Below are positions 17,676-25,869 of a stretch of 64,000 nt of DNA, piece after piece. Source of the DNA: Ruminococcus flavefaciens AE3010 (GTDB taxonomy: Bacteria; Bacillota; Clostridia; Oscillospirales; Ruminococcaceae). The stretch is from contig NZ_JAGT01000001.1 of the NCBI RefSeq assembly GCF_000526795.1, forward strand, positions 1,953,501-2,017,500. Reading direction: 5' to 3'. Both the position numbers and the translations under genes were made by a program. Under the pieces are notes generated by a model. The model worked only from the letters and a program-made list of their open reading frames with translations. It had not been told where the DNA came from and made no database searches. Numbering within the stretch: position 1 is the first letter of the stretch; each line of letters begins with the position of its first letter.

Positions 17676-20369
17676 TTATTTCAGCCACTCCCTCATATCT
17701 GCGATAGTGCCGCCGCTTCCGCGGTAAGCATAATAGGCAAGTACGTTAGAAGCGTCCACCGCATTGACCTTTCCGTCGGAGTTGACGTCTGCCGCCTCCC
17801 GTTTTTCAGGGTCAAAGCTTGATTTATGTCCTGTGGAGGTGCTTGCGTACTCGGTGAGGATATAGCTTGCGTCAACAGCGTTTACCTTTCCGTCCTTATC
17901 AACGTCGCCCAGCTTTACCTTGGGAGGCTGTACGGGAGCGGTAGTGGTAGTAACAGGTGCCGTTGTCGTTGTCACCTTTGTTGTGGTGGTTGTTTTAGGC
18001 TTTGAAGTCGTTGTGACAGTTTTTGCCGTAGTTGACGTTGTTCTTGGGATAATACCTGTGGTCGTTACCTTGGTCGTTGTAGTCGTGGTCGTGCTCACAG
18101 GCTCATACCTGATATAGAATGTATCCCAGCCGGCGACATCTTTATAATTCACACTATCAGCATCAGCGGCATAGACCAACACGGTTATACGCTGAAAACC
18201 GACGTCTGCCTTATTAAGATCCATTACAGAATAACTATAGCCATAGGGCATCTGTTCGATCAGACAATCATCCAGGAGCTGCTCTCTGTTGCCGTACTGA
18301 TCGACGCGCCAGAAGTCTATCTTCATTCCGTACAGGTCGATAACTTCGTCGTACTGGTTGTACTCAAGCTTCTTGGGCTCCTCGACAATTTTCACTTCGA
18401 GTTCGTAAATAAGGGGCTCAGTGGTGGTAGTTGTGATGGTTGTTGTTGTTACTGTAGTCGTAGCAGTTGTATCCTCGACCATAACATCAAAGTCCGCAGA
18501 AGCCGTTACCCACTCAGATACAGCTTCGTTATACACCTTATACCGGAGCTTCAGACGCTGAGGCCCTATTACAGTGCTGTCGTAATCCGTTACCTCATAC
18601 TTCTCGGGAAAAGCGATTATCTCTTCATTCTTGTTTATGAGAGTCTCTTCATCGCCGTGGGTATGATATACATTTACCCTCATTCCCGCCAGCTGGAGCT
18701 GCTCGCCCACGGTGTATATCACCTTGTATGGGAGCTCCATTATCTCAACTCTTGCGGTGAATCTGTCATCACGGGCAGTAGTTGTTGTAGTGATTATCTC
18801 CTCAACAGTAGTGGAAGTGGTTATCACAGGTGGATTTACCTCCACATTGAACTCGGCATAAGCAATAGAATCCTGATAATAGTAGGTTACAGAGATCGGC
18901 TTTGAGCCTGCCTTGCTGCTGTCAAAGTCTGATCTGCTGATATTTACCTGGTTTCTTCTGTATGAAGCCTGATCCATTCTGAGGGGCTCAAGCACCACGT
19001 CCTTGTAGCTGCCGTCGCTGTAGAACTCCCTGTAGGAACGCAGGAGCGTACCGCCGTCGAGGTCGAGCTCCTCACCTATGGTATAGGTGGTCTTATATGG
19101 GAGGTTGCCGATATCCAGCTTTGCGCTCACGCTGACAACATAGGGCTCGGTGGTGGTAGTGGTCGAAGTTGTAGTGGAGGTGGTGGTAGTCGTGGTAGTT
19201 GTTGTGGTAGTAGTAGTCGTCGTGACAGGCTGTTTGACCTCCACATTGAAATATGCATCGGCAACGGAATCTGCCACGTAGTAGTATACAGATATGGGCT
19301 TAGTACCCGCTGTACTGCTGTCAAAGTCCGATTTGCTGATATTCACGAAGTTTTTTCTGTACGAAGCCTGATCCATTCTTAGGGGCTCAAGTACAGTATC
19401 CTTGTAGCTTCCGTCACTGTAGAACTCCCTGTAGGAGCGCAGGAGGATACCGCCGTCAAGGTCAAGCTCCTCACCTACGGTATAGACAGTCTTTGTGGGA
19501 TAGCTGCCGATATCAAGCTTTGCGCTGACACTTACCACATAAGGAGCTGTCGTGGTAGTTGTCGTTGTTGTCGATGTAGTGGTCGTGGTCGTTGTGGTGG
19601 TAGTGGTGGTAGGCTTTTTAGTAGTCGTAGTAGTAGTTGTTGTGGTGGTGGTGGTCGTGGTAGGCTTTTTGGTAGTTGTGGTGGTCTTTGGTGCAGTCGT
19701 CATAGCAGACGTTACAGGCGTGGAGGGAGCATTGCCCAGAGAATTGAACCTGTAACCGTACTTTTTGGCGTAGGACTCAGCCGTAGAACCGCTGTAGCCC
19801 TCTATAACGCCGTTATAGGACGCGGTGCCGTTGCCTGCGCGGCTGCTGATAGTCTCCTTATCAAGATTGATATCGCAGTCCTTATTGCGTATGGTCACCT
19901 TTTGCAGGGACGAGCAGTTCCTGAAAGCGCCCATACCTATGCTTGTACAAGCCGCAGGCACATCAACGCTGCCAAGTCCCGGACAGGTATCGAATGCGCC
20001 TCTTCCTATCTTCGTCACTCCCGACGGGATAGTTATGGACCTGAGATTGGGAGTATCCGCAAAGGCACAGGCTCCGACAGAGGTTATCCTGCCGTCTATC
20101 TCCGCGGAGCTTATCTGCTTTTTGAACTTGCTCCACGGCGTATCATCGCTCATTTCCCAGTTATCCATATTGCCGTAGCCTGTTATGGTGAGCTTTCCGT
20201 TTTCGTATTTCCATTCAGCGTTGTCGCCGCATTTTCCCGACTCTCCTACCCTGCTGCCGTCAATTACCGTCATCTGAGGAGCAACTGCCGCAGATACAGT
20301 ACAAGGAGCGGAAACACCTGCCGACAAACTTATGACTGCCGCCATAACAGCGGCTAATATTCTCTTCAT
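17676..20369 (-). CDS. Secreted LRR plus Ig-like repeat protein with Thr-rich linkers and dockerin
   Basis: An 897-residue exported protein: signal peptide (1-28), BspA/LRR_5-type leucine-rich repeats (about 30-205; ITSVGACAFADTPNLRSITIPSG-type units), then four Ig-like domains of the Big_3 kind (YTVGEELDLDGG ... YREFYSDGSYKD ... FDSSTAGTKPI) at about 277-382, 411-515, 530-640 and 660-760. Linkers are almost pure Thr (ACN codon runs). The first two Ig-like domains are near-identical, a recent duplication. A dockerin (818-897) with loops DVDKDGKVNAVD and DVNSDGKVNAVD should bind a scaffoldin cohesin. No catalytic domain is seen, so it is probably an adhesive or structural cellulosome component. 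It lies 31 bp after the shorter paralogue and is likely co-transcribed. Confidence 0.9.
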   Translation of the reverse strand: MKRILAAVMAAVISLSAGVSAPCTVSAAVAPQMTVIDGSRVGESGKCGDNAEWKYENGKLTITGYGNMDNWEMSDDTPWSKFKKQISSAEIDGRITSVGACAFADTPNLRSITIPSGVTKIGRGAFDTCPGLGSVDVPAACTSIGMGAFRNCSSLQKVTIRNKDCDINLDKETISSRAGNGTASYNGVIEGYSGSTAESYAKKYGYRFNSLGNAPSTPVTSAMTTAPKTTTTTKKPTTTTTTTTTTTTTTKKPTTTTTTTTTTTTSTTTTTTTTAPYVVSVSAKLDIGSYPTKTVYTVGEELDLDGGILLRSYREFYSDGSYKDTVLEPLRMDQASYRKNFVNISKSDFDSSTAGTKPISVYYYVADSVADAYFNVEVKQPVTTTTTTTTTTTTTTTSTTTSTTTTTEPYVVSVSAKLDIGNLPYKTTYTIGEELDLDGGTLLRSYREFYSDGSYKDVVLEPLRMDQASYRRNQVNISRSDFDSSKAGSKPISVTYYYQDSIAYAEFNVEVNPPVITTSTTVEEIITTTTTARDDRFTARVEIMELPYKVIYTVGEQLQLAGMRVNVYHTHGDEETLINKNEEIIAFPEKYEVTDYDSTVIGPQRLKLRYKVYNEAVSEWVTASADFDVMVEDTTATTTVTTTTITTTTTEPLIYELEVKIVEEPKKLEYNQYDEVIDLYGMKIDFWRVDQYGNREQLLDDCLIEQMPYGYSYSVMDLNKADVGFQRITVLVYAADADSVNYKDVAGWDTFYIRYEPVSTTTTTTTKVTTTGIIPRTTSTTAKTVTTTSKPKTTTTTKVTTTTAPVTTTTAPVQPPKVKLGDVDKDGKVNAVDASYILTEYASTSTGHKSSFDPEKREAADVNSDGKVNAVDASNVLAYYAYRGSGGTIADMREWLK

Positions 20370-20400
20370 CTGAACCTCTCCGTTTCGTTCGTCTCAGGGC

Positions 20401-21423
20401 TCAGCTCTGCTTCATGAAGTCCTCAAAGGATTTCTTCACACCTGTGCCTGTTGAAGTATATGCGTAATAAGAGAGGATATAGCTTGCGTCTACCGCATTT
20501 ATAGCCTTGTTTTTGTCAACGTCTGCTATAGTGAAAATAGGTCCGTTAAAGCTTGCTGCCTTGCCTGTAGAGGTATTGGCATACTCTGTTAGGACATAGC
20601 TGGCGTCAACAGCGTTTACAGCTCCGTTATTGTCAACATCGCCCATACTGTAGACTATCTGCGGATCATGAGTTGTGGTAGTAACAGTGGTAGTCGTCAC
20701 AGCTGTTGTAGTGGTCGTTGTGGTAGTAGTTGTTGTTGTCGTTGTAGTTGTAGTAGTGGTGGTAGTTGTTGTATCTACAGCAGGTGCACTGCCGATAGGA
20801 GCTGTCCTGTAGCCGTACTTATTGGCAAACTCCTCTGCTGTAGAGCCGCTTGCGCACTCGACAACGCCGCTGTAGCTTGCAGTGCCGTTTCCTGCCACAT
20901 TGCTTATGGTCTCCTTATCGAGATTGATATCGCAGCTGCTATTGCGTATGGTTATCTTTTGCAGGGAAGAACAGTTCCTGAAAGCGCCCATGCCTATTTT
21001 CGTGCATGATGCAGGCACGTCAATGCTTACAAGCTGAGAACAGGAATCAAAAGCTCCTCTTGATATCTCCTTTAAGCTGTTTGGCAGCTTTATGGACGTA
21101 AGCTGCGGGATATCGGCAAATGCGCAGGCACCTATCCTTGTTATGCCGTCACTTATCTCCACAGAGGTTATCTTCTTCTTCATACCTGACCACGGCGTAT
21201 TATGGCTCATTTCCCAGTTATCCATATCTCCCGAGCCAGAGATAGTGAGCTTGCCGTCCGTATAGTTCCATGTTGCGTTATCTCCGCAGCTGCCCGACGC
21301 AGCCACTATACTGTCATAGGCAGATATACCGCCCATATCCACTGTGACCGCGCACACATTTGCAGCAGAAACAGCTCCCACACATATTGCAGCCGATACA
21401 GCCGCAGCAACAAATTTTTTCAT
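20401..21423 (-). CDS. Secreted LRR protein with Thr-rich linker and dockerin
   Basis: A 340-residue paralogue of the next gene. Signal peptide (about 1-28), a lead segment CGDNATWNYTDGKLTISGSGDM, LRR_5-type repeats (about 60-210), a Thr linker (about 217-250), and a dockerin (about 262-340) with DVDNNGAVNAVD and DVDKNKAINAVD; the second loop has Lys in place of Gly. It lacks the Ig-like domains of its neighbour. The ATG follows GGGAGGAA. No enzyme motif is visible; a role in binding within the cellulosome is inferred from the dockerin. Confidence 0.9.
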   Translation of the reverse strand: MKKFVAAAVSAAICVGAVSAANVCAVTVDMGGISAYDSIVAASGSCGDNATWNYTDGKLTISGSGDMDNWEMSHNTPWSGMKKKITSVEISDGITRIGACAFADIPQLTSIKLPNSLKEISRGAFDSCSQLVSIDVPASCTKIGMGAFRNCSSLQKITIRNSSCDINLDKETISNVAGNGTASYSGVVECASGSTAEEFANKYGYRTAPIGSAPAVDTTTTTTTTTTTTTTTTTTTTTTTAVTTTTVTTTTHDPQIVYSMGDVDNNGAVNAVDASYVLTEYANTSTGKAASFNGPIFTIADVDKNKAINAVDASYILSYYAYTSTGTGVKKSFEDFMKQS

Positions 21424-21493
21424 GTTAAATTCCTCCCATTTTAACTATTTTACAGCAAACGGCAATATCCTTTGACGTTCACTATATTAATAA

Positions 21494-21521
21494 GCAGCGG
21501 AGCGTCCCCACGCTCCGCTGC
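21494..21521 (-). terminator. Terminator-like hairpin after trkH
   Basis: GCAGCGGAGCGT and ACGCTCCGCTGC form a 12-bp stem around a four-base loop, 10 bp after the trkH stop. The minus-strand tail is TTATTAATAT, so the U-tract is broken. Confidence 0.7.
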
Positions 21522-21531
21522 ATTATCACCG

Positions 21532-22968
21532 TCATCTTCTTCTCGGAACGAAAAGCATTATAAGTGGGTATATCTCCAGACGTCCCAGAAGCATATCAAA
21601 GCAGAGAACTACCTTTGAGAAGGCGTTGAGACCGCCCAGATTTCCCGCAGGACCGAATCTTCCCACACCGAAGCCGATATTGTTCATACATGTTATTACC
21701 GCAGACGCAGATTCTTCAATGGTGAAACCGTTGAGCGTTACCAGCAGGACTGATATACACATGAGCATGATAAACAGTATAAAGTAATTGCTTACTCCGC
21801 GCACCACGTCCTTTTCAACGGGCTTGCCGTCCATTTTGACAGTGGATACCGCACGGGGATTTGTGATGTATTTCAGTTCCTTGATGCCTGTCTTGATAAG
21901 TATCATTATACGGGATACCTTCATGCCGCCGCCCGTAGAGCCTGCACACGAGCCAACGAACATGAGCATCAGCAGCAGGGTCTGTGAGAATACGGGCCAT
22001 TTCGCCGTATCCGTAGTGGAGAAGCCTGCCGAGGTTATGGTGGAAGCCACCATAAAGAAGGTATGCCTCAGTGTATCGCCCACGCCGTCATAGAGCTTGT
22101 GGACATTTATTGCGATAATAGCCGTTGCAGCTATGATAACTCCGAAATAGGTCCTTACCTCCTCATTCTTGTAAGCCATTGAGAACTTCTTTATTATGAG
22201 GTAATAGTAAAGGTTGAAGTTTACGCCGAAGAGTATGATAAAGGTCGCCACTACCATTTCGATGTATACGCTGTCGTAGTGACCGATGCTGTCTCCCCAT
22301 ATGGAGAAGCCGCCCGTACCTGCGGAAGAGCAGGCATGTATAACAGCGTCATACAGCGGCATGCCGCCGCAGAGCAGCAGTATAGCCTCCGAAACTGTAA
22401 GTGTGATGTATATTCCGTAGAGTATACGTGCAGAAAAGCTGGATTTCGACACCAGACGTCCCACCTTGGGTCCCGCGCACTCCGCACGCATCATGTGCAT
22501 TGTACGGGCATCGTTGCTGGACATTATGGCAAGCACGAACATGAGGACTCCCATACCGCCCAGCCAGTGGGTAAATGCTCTCCAGAAAAGGCATGAGCGC
22601 GTCATTACCTCAACGTCATCCAGTATAGTCGCACCTGTAGTGGTAAAGCCCGAAACCGTCTCGAACAGAGCGCTTGGGTAGTCGGGTATCTCCCCCGATA
22701 TAACGAAAGGCAGAGCGCCTATGCAGGACATGGTTATCCATGAAGCCGCAACGCTGACAAAGCCCTCCATAGAATAGACCTGATTGTTTTTCGGCTTTAT
22801 GATAGTAAAGCCAACTCCTATCGCCATAGTTATAAGGAAAGGTATGCCGAAAGAAGCAACAACGTGGTCTTCCCCGTAAATAAAGCCCACAATTATGGGA
22901 AGCAGCATGAAAAGTCCCACGACCTTCAGTATCTGACCCATAATGTATGATATCATTCTGTAATTCAT
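21532..22968 (-). CDS. trkH: Potassium uptake protein TrkH/KtrB family
   Basis: A 478-residue membrane pore of the superfamily of K+ transporters, with four M1-P-M2 repeats. The P-loop filter glycines are visible in GFTTTGATI, AGTGGFS, SAGFSTTD and NNIGFGVGRFGP. CAGSTGGGMKVSR is the conserved intracellular-gate region. It lies 20 bp downstream of trkA, whose product gates it. The nearest ribosome-site candidate, AAGGAG, is unusually far (about 16 nt) from the ATG and overlaps the trkA stop, which suggests translational coupling. Confidence 0.95.
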   Translation of the reverse strand: MNYRMISYIMGQILKVVGLFMLLPIIVGFIYGEDHVVASFGIPFLITMAIGVGFTIIKPKNNQVYSMEGFVSVAASWITMSCIGALPFVISGEIPDYPSALFETVSGFTTTGATILDDVEVMTRSCLFWRAFTHWLGGMGVLMFVLAIMSSNDARTMHMMRAECAGPKVGRLVSKSSFSARILYGIYITLTVSEAILLLCGGMPLYDAVIHACSSAGTGGFSIWGDSIGHYDSVYIEMVVATFIILFGVNFNLYYYLIIKKFSMAYKNEEVRTYFGVIIAATAIIAINVHKLYDGVGDTLRHTFFMVASTITSAGFSTTDTAKWPVFSQTLLLMLMFVGSCAGSTGGGMKVSRIMILIKTGIKELKYITNPRAVSTVKMDGKPVEKDVVRGVSNYFILFIMLMCISVLLVTLNGFTIEESASAVITCMNNIGFGVGRFGPAGNLGGLNAFSKVVLCFDMLLGRLEIYPLIMLFVPRRR

Positions 22969-22988
22969 ATTTAGCCTGAGTGCACTCC

Positions 22989-24347
22989 TTAATCAAAGAT
23001 ATTGCTAAGGTCGTGCATACCCTTAGTAGTGGTTATTACCACAACGCTGTCGTTTACCTGTAAGCAGTCATCGCCCTTGGGGATAATGAGCTCGTTGCCC
23101 CTTACGATACTTGCGATAAGGATACCGCTCCTGAGCTTCAGCTTTTTCAGCGGAACGTCAACGTAGTCCTTTTTGTCGCGGACAACGAATTCTATAGCTT
23201 CCAGTCTGTCATTCACAAGTCGGTACAGTGTAGTTACGTTGTTTCCCAGTGAGTTCTGTTTTGCACGGACATACTGGAGTATCTGGCTTACTGTTATAGT
23301 CTTTGGCGAGATGATACTGTCAAGGTCGAGAGTGTCCGAAAGCTGCATGAGGGACATTCTGTTTACCTTGGTGACCACCTTGTCCACGCCGTTGTTCTTG
23401 GCAAGAAGTGAGAGAAGTATATTCTCCTCGTCGATACCTGTCAGAGTGACTACGGCGTCTGCGTCGTAAACGCGCTCCTCCTCGAGTATATCATGGTCTG
23501 TACCGTCAGCGCATGAGATATCCACCTTGTTGAGCCTGTCGGAGAGCTCCAGACAGCGGTCACGGTCTATCTCGATGATCTTGACCTTTACGCCCATTTC
23601 GATGAGCTGCTGTGCCAGATGATAGGCAACTCGTCCGCCGCCTATAAGAACTGCGGATTTTACGCGCTTTTCGCGGTAAGCAGCACTTATGCTCTTGAAG
23701 AACTTGACCATATTGCTGTGAGAAGCGGTCATGTGTATCTTATCTCCTGCACGGAGCACGAAATTACCGTTGGGGATAGTGAGCTCCTCGCCGCGCTGAA
23801 CTGCGCAGATGAGCACGTCCAGTCTCATACGCCTTGAAAGCTGGCTGAGAGCCACGCCGTCAAGAATACTGCCGCTGGTTATACGTATCTCCGCAAGGTC
23901 AACTCTGCCCTTGGCAAAGGACTCGATATTGATAGCCTCGGGATAGCGAAGCACCTTTGCTATCTCATTGGCAGCGTTATAGTCGGGGTTTACCATCATG
24001 CTGATGCCAAGCTCCTCACGCATGAATACCAGCTGCTTGTCAAATTCGGGACTGCGGACACGGGCGATACAGTGACGTGCGCCCATTCTCTTGGCAATAA
24101 GGCATGACAAAATGTTTACCTCGTCGGAAGCTGTAACGGCAATGATGATATTCGCCTTAGCCACATTAGCCTCCTCAAGCACCTCAGTCTGCAGGCAGTT
24201 GCCTACAATGCCCATTACGTCGAAGTCGTTTGAAGCAGCCTCAACAAGAGATTCTTTTTTGTCGATTATGGTAACATTGTGTTCATCGCTGAGGACCTCG
24301 GCGAGAGCGCTTCCCACCTTGCCGCAGCCTACGATTATAATATCCAT
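22989..24347 (-). CDS. trkA: Trk potassium system regulatory protein TrkA
   Basis: A 452-residue peripheral protein with two RCK units, each a Rossmann fold followed by an RCK_C domain: DIIIVGCGKVGSALAEVL at the N-terminus and SAVLIGGGRVAYHLAQQL near residue 230. It binds NAD(H) or ATP and controls the TrkH pore. ATG follows GGAGGAG. First gene of trkA-trkH. Confidence 0.96.
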   Translation of the reverse strand: MDIIIVGCGKVGSALAEVLSDEHNVTIIDKKESLVEAASNDFDVMGIVGNCLQTEVLEEANVAKANIIIAVTASDEVNILSCLIAKRMGARHCIARVRSPEFDKQLVFMREELGISMMVNPDYNAANEIAKVLRYPEAINIESFAKGRVDLAEIRITSGSILDGVALSQLSRRMRLDVLICAVQRGEELTIPNGNFVLRAGDKIHMTASHSNMVKFFKSISAAYREKRVKSAVLIGGGRVAYHLAQQLIEMGVKVKIIEIDRDRCLELSDRLNKVDISCADGTDHDILEEERVYDADAVVTLTGIDEENILLSLLAKNNGVDKVVTKVNRMSLMQLSDTLDLDSIISPKTITVSQILQYVRAKQNSLGNNVTTLYRLVNDRLEAIEFVVRDKKDYVDVPLKKLKLRSGILIASIVRGNELIIPKGDDCLQVNDSVVVITTTKGMHDLSNIFD

Positions 24348-24409
24348 AACTCCTCCGTAAAATATATAGGTTAAAATGCTGTTATATGCAGATATAATTA
24401 TTCAATATA

Positions 24410-24438
24410 ATTATAATCCTACTATATACTTTTGTCAA
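24410..24438 (-). promoter_or_regulatory. Consensus SigA promoter of trkA-trkH
   Basis: On the minus strand TTGACA (24433-24438), 17 bp, TATAAT (24410-24415); leader of about 55 nt, too short for a large riboswitch. Confidence 0.88.
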
Positions 24439-24445
24439 TATTTAT

Positions 24446-24645
24446 TTAGCCATTAGCCTTTAGCTTTTAGCTTTTAGCCGTTAGCCTGTTGTAGGGGCGC
24501 ACAGTGTGCGCCCGTATATGAAACCTTAAGCACGTGGGCGAACAATGTTCGCCCCTACATGGATTCATCATATTTATTGCATAAGGCACGGACTGCCAAA
24601 GGCAGCCCCTACACTACTCACTACTCTCTACTTTCTACTCTCTAA
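24446..24645. repeat. Heptad tracts around a head-to-head REP-like hairpin pair
   Basis: A TTAGCCN heptad tract (24446-24488) leads to GTAG plus palindrome GGGCGCACAGTGTGCGCCC (24491-24513), then a 20-bp spacer and the opposite unit GGGCGAACAATGTTCGCCC followed by CTAC (24536-24558). An ACTCACTACTCTC-type heptad tract (24613-24645) closes it and runs into the end of the next gene. Confidence 0.75.
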
Positions 24646-24877
24646 AAGTATCCTCCAGCCATTTTATCATGGCGTCGAAGCCCTCCTGTGTATTGTCGAA
24701 CTCCGCTTCGTGTTCTATCTCAGCCTTCATGGAGCACAGTCTGCCGTGCCATGTCATGCATTTCAGCTTCTCGCCGTTGCATATCTTATAGGAAAAATCG
24801 TCCTTGCTGCCCGAAAAATCATTGCCGCTCTCGAAGTAATAATACTTTGGTATCTCAAATATCTCGGAAACGCTCAT
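24635..24877 (-). CDS. Small uncharacterised acidic protein, coupled to the HAD gene
   Basis: I do not recognise the family. The 80-residue soluble protein has a Tyr/Phe-rich start (IPKYYYFESGNDFSGSKDDF), a central TWHG segment with two cysteines (CMTWHGRLC), and a C-terminal WLEDTFRE helix. Its ATG overlaps the stop of the HAD phosphatase gene by 4 bp, so it is translated with it. Its last codons run into the heptad repeat tract, so the C-terminus may vary between strains. Confidence 0.65.
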   Translation of the reverse strand: MSVSEIFEIPKYYYFESGNDFSGSKDDFSYKICNGEKLKCMTWHGRLCSMKAEIEHEAEFDNTQEGFDAMIKWLEDTFRE

Positions 24878-25539
24878 ACTTCCCTGCTCCTCTCAAAATA
24901 CTCCACCGCCATGTCAAGGCTGTCATAGACCGCCGCCAGCATGGGCTTTATCTCCTCGTCGGGAGGCGTCATATCGGGTATCATTATGGGGTGGCAGCCT
25001 GCTGCGTATGCCGCCTTTATACCGTTTGGCGAATCCTCGAATGCGGCGCACTCCTGCGGCGGGATACCAAGCTCCCTTGCAGCTGTCAGGTATATATCGG
25101 GAGCAGGCTTTCCTGTCTCCACCATATCTCCGCATATGACCGCCGAGAAGTACTCAGCAGCACCTATCTTTTGCAGATATTCCGTTGTTCTGTTCCGCGG
25201 AGTAGCCGTAGCCACAGCCATTTTTATGCCATTGTCCCTTAGATAGTCCAGAAGCTCAAACAGACCTTTTTTTACTTCAAGACCGTGTTCGTTTATGTAA
25301 TCACGCATAAGCTCGGTTCGGTGAGCCCTTATATCCTCGGTAGGACAGTCCTCGCCCAGAAAGCTCTTAATCTTGGGTATGGAGTATTTTCTCGCCATAC
25401 TGCGGATAGCGTAGACGTGCTCGGGCTTCATGTCGTAGCCGAAGTCCTTAGCCGACAGTATCCAGAATTTGAGATAGAGCTTCTCGGTGTCTATCATAAG
25501 ACCGTCCATATCGAATATTGCGCCTTTGAGTTTATTCAT
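24874..25539 (-). CDS. HAD-family hydrolase, beta-phosphoglucomutase/phosphatase-like
   Basis: A 221-residue subfamily I HAD protein. Motif I FDMDGLMIDTE near residue 9 supplies the nucleophile and acid-base aspartates; motif II is VATATPRN near 115; the motif III Lys is in GKPAPDIYL near 147; motif IV is FEDSPNGIKAA near 170. The helical cap follows motif I. It dephosphorylates or isomerises a small sugar phosphate; the cap gives no specific assignment. ATG at 25539 behind AAGGAAG; a TTG one codon earlier is less likely. Confidence 0.88.
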   Translation of the reverse strand: MNKLKGAIFDMDGLMIDTEKLYLKFWILSAKDFGYDMKPEHVYAIRSMARKYSIPKIKSFLGEDCPTEDIRAHRTELMRDYINEHGLEVKKGLFELLDYLRDNGIKMAVATATPRNRTTEYLQKIGAAEYFSAVICGDMVETGKPAPDIYLTAARELGIPPQECAAFEDSPNGIKAAYAAGCHPIMIPDMTPPDEEIKPMLAAVYDSLDMAVEYFERSREV

Positions 25540-25559
25540 CAAATCTTCCTTTTTAATTT

Positions 25560-25765
25560 GTAGGGGAGCCGCCCTCGGCGTTCCGCAAGTGAGTAGTGAG
25601 TAGAAATTAGAGAGTAGTGTAGGGGACGGCGTCCTCGACGTCCCGAAAATAAATATTCACCAATGGGCGGTCGGGGACGCCCGCCCCTACAATGGGTCAT
25701 TTATGGTTTTGTGTTAATTAACGGGCGCACGGAATGCGCCGCTACAGTTTGTCATTTATAATTCG
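25560..25765. repeat. Cluster of REP-like GTAG/CTAC hairpins and a heptad tract
   Basis: Four units: GTAGGGGAGCCGCCCTCGGC at 25560; GTAGGGGACGGCGTCC...GACGTCCC at 25619; GGGCGGTC...GACGCCCGCCCCTAC ending 25690; GGGCGCACGGAATGCGCCGCTAC ending 25745 (arms GGGCGCA and TGCGCC). A GAGTAGTGAGTAGAAA-type heptad tract lies between the first two. No gene is visible. Confidence 0.7.
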
Positions 25766-25814
25766 TCCGCGCAGGAGGACACATTTATTATGAATTATGC
25801 ATTATGCATTGAGT

Positions 25815-25846
25815 AAGAAAGCAAGGGCGGAAAGAGTTCCGCCCTC
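25815..25846 (-). terminator. Terminator of glgA
   Basis: On the minus strand GAGGGCGGAA...TTCCGCCCT followed by TGCTTTCTT. Confidence 0.7.
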
Positions 25847-25869
25847 ACACCCTATATGTTTTAGAATTA

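Noticed and set aside
19552..19755. Valine-rich plus-strand frame
   Set aside because: Antisense shadow of the Thr-codon linkers.
24348..24403. c-di-AMP (ydaO) riboswitch before trkA
   Set aside because: The leader from the consensus promoter is only about 55 nt, too short for that riboswitch.
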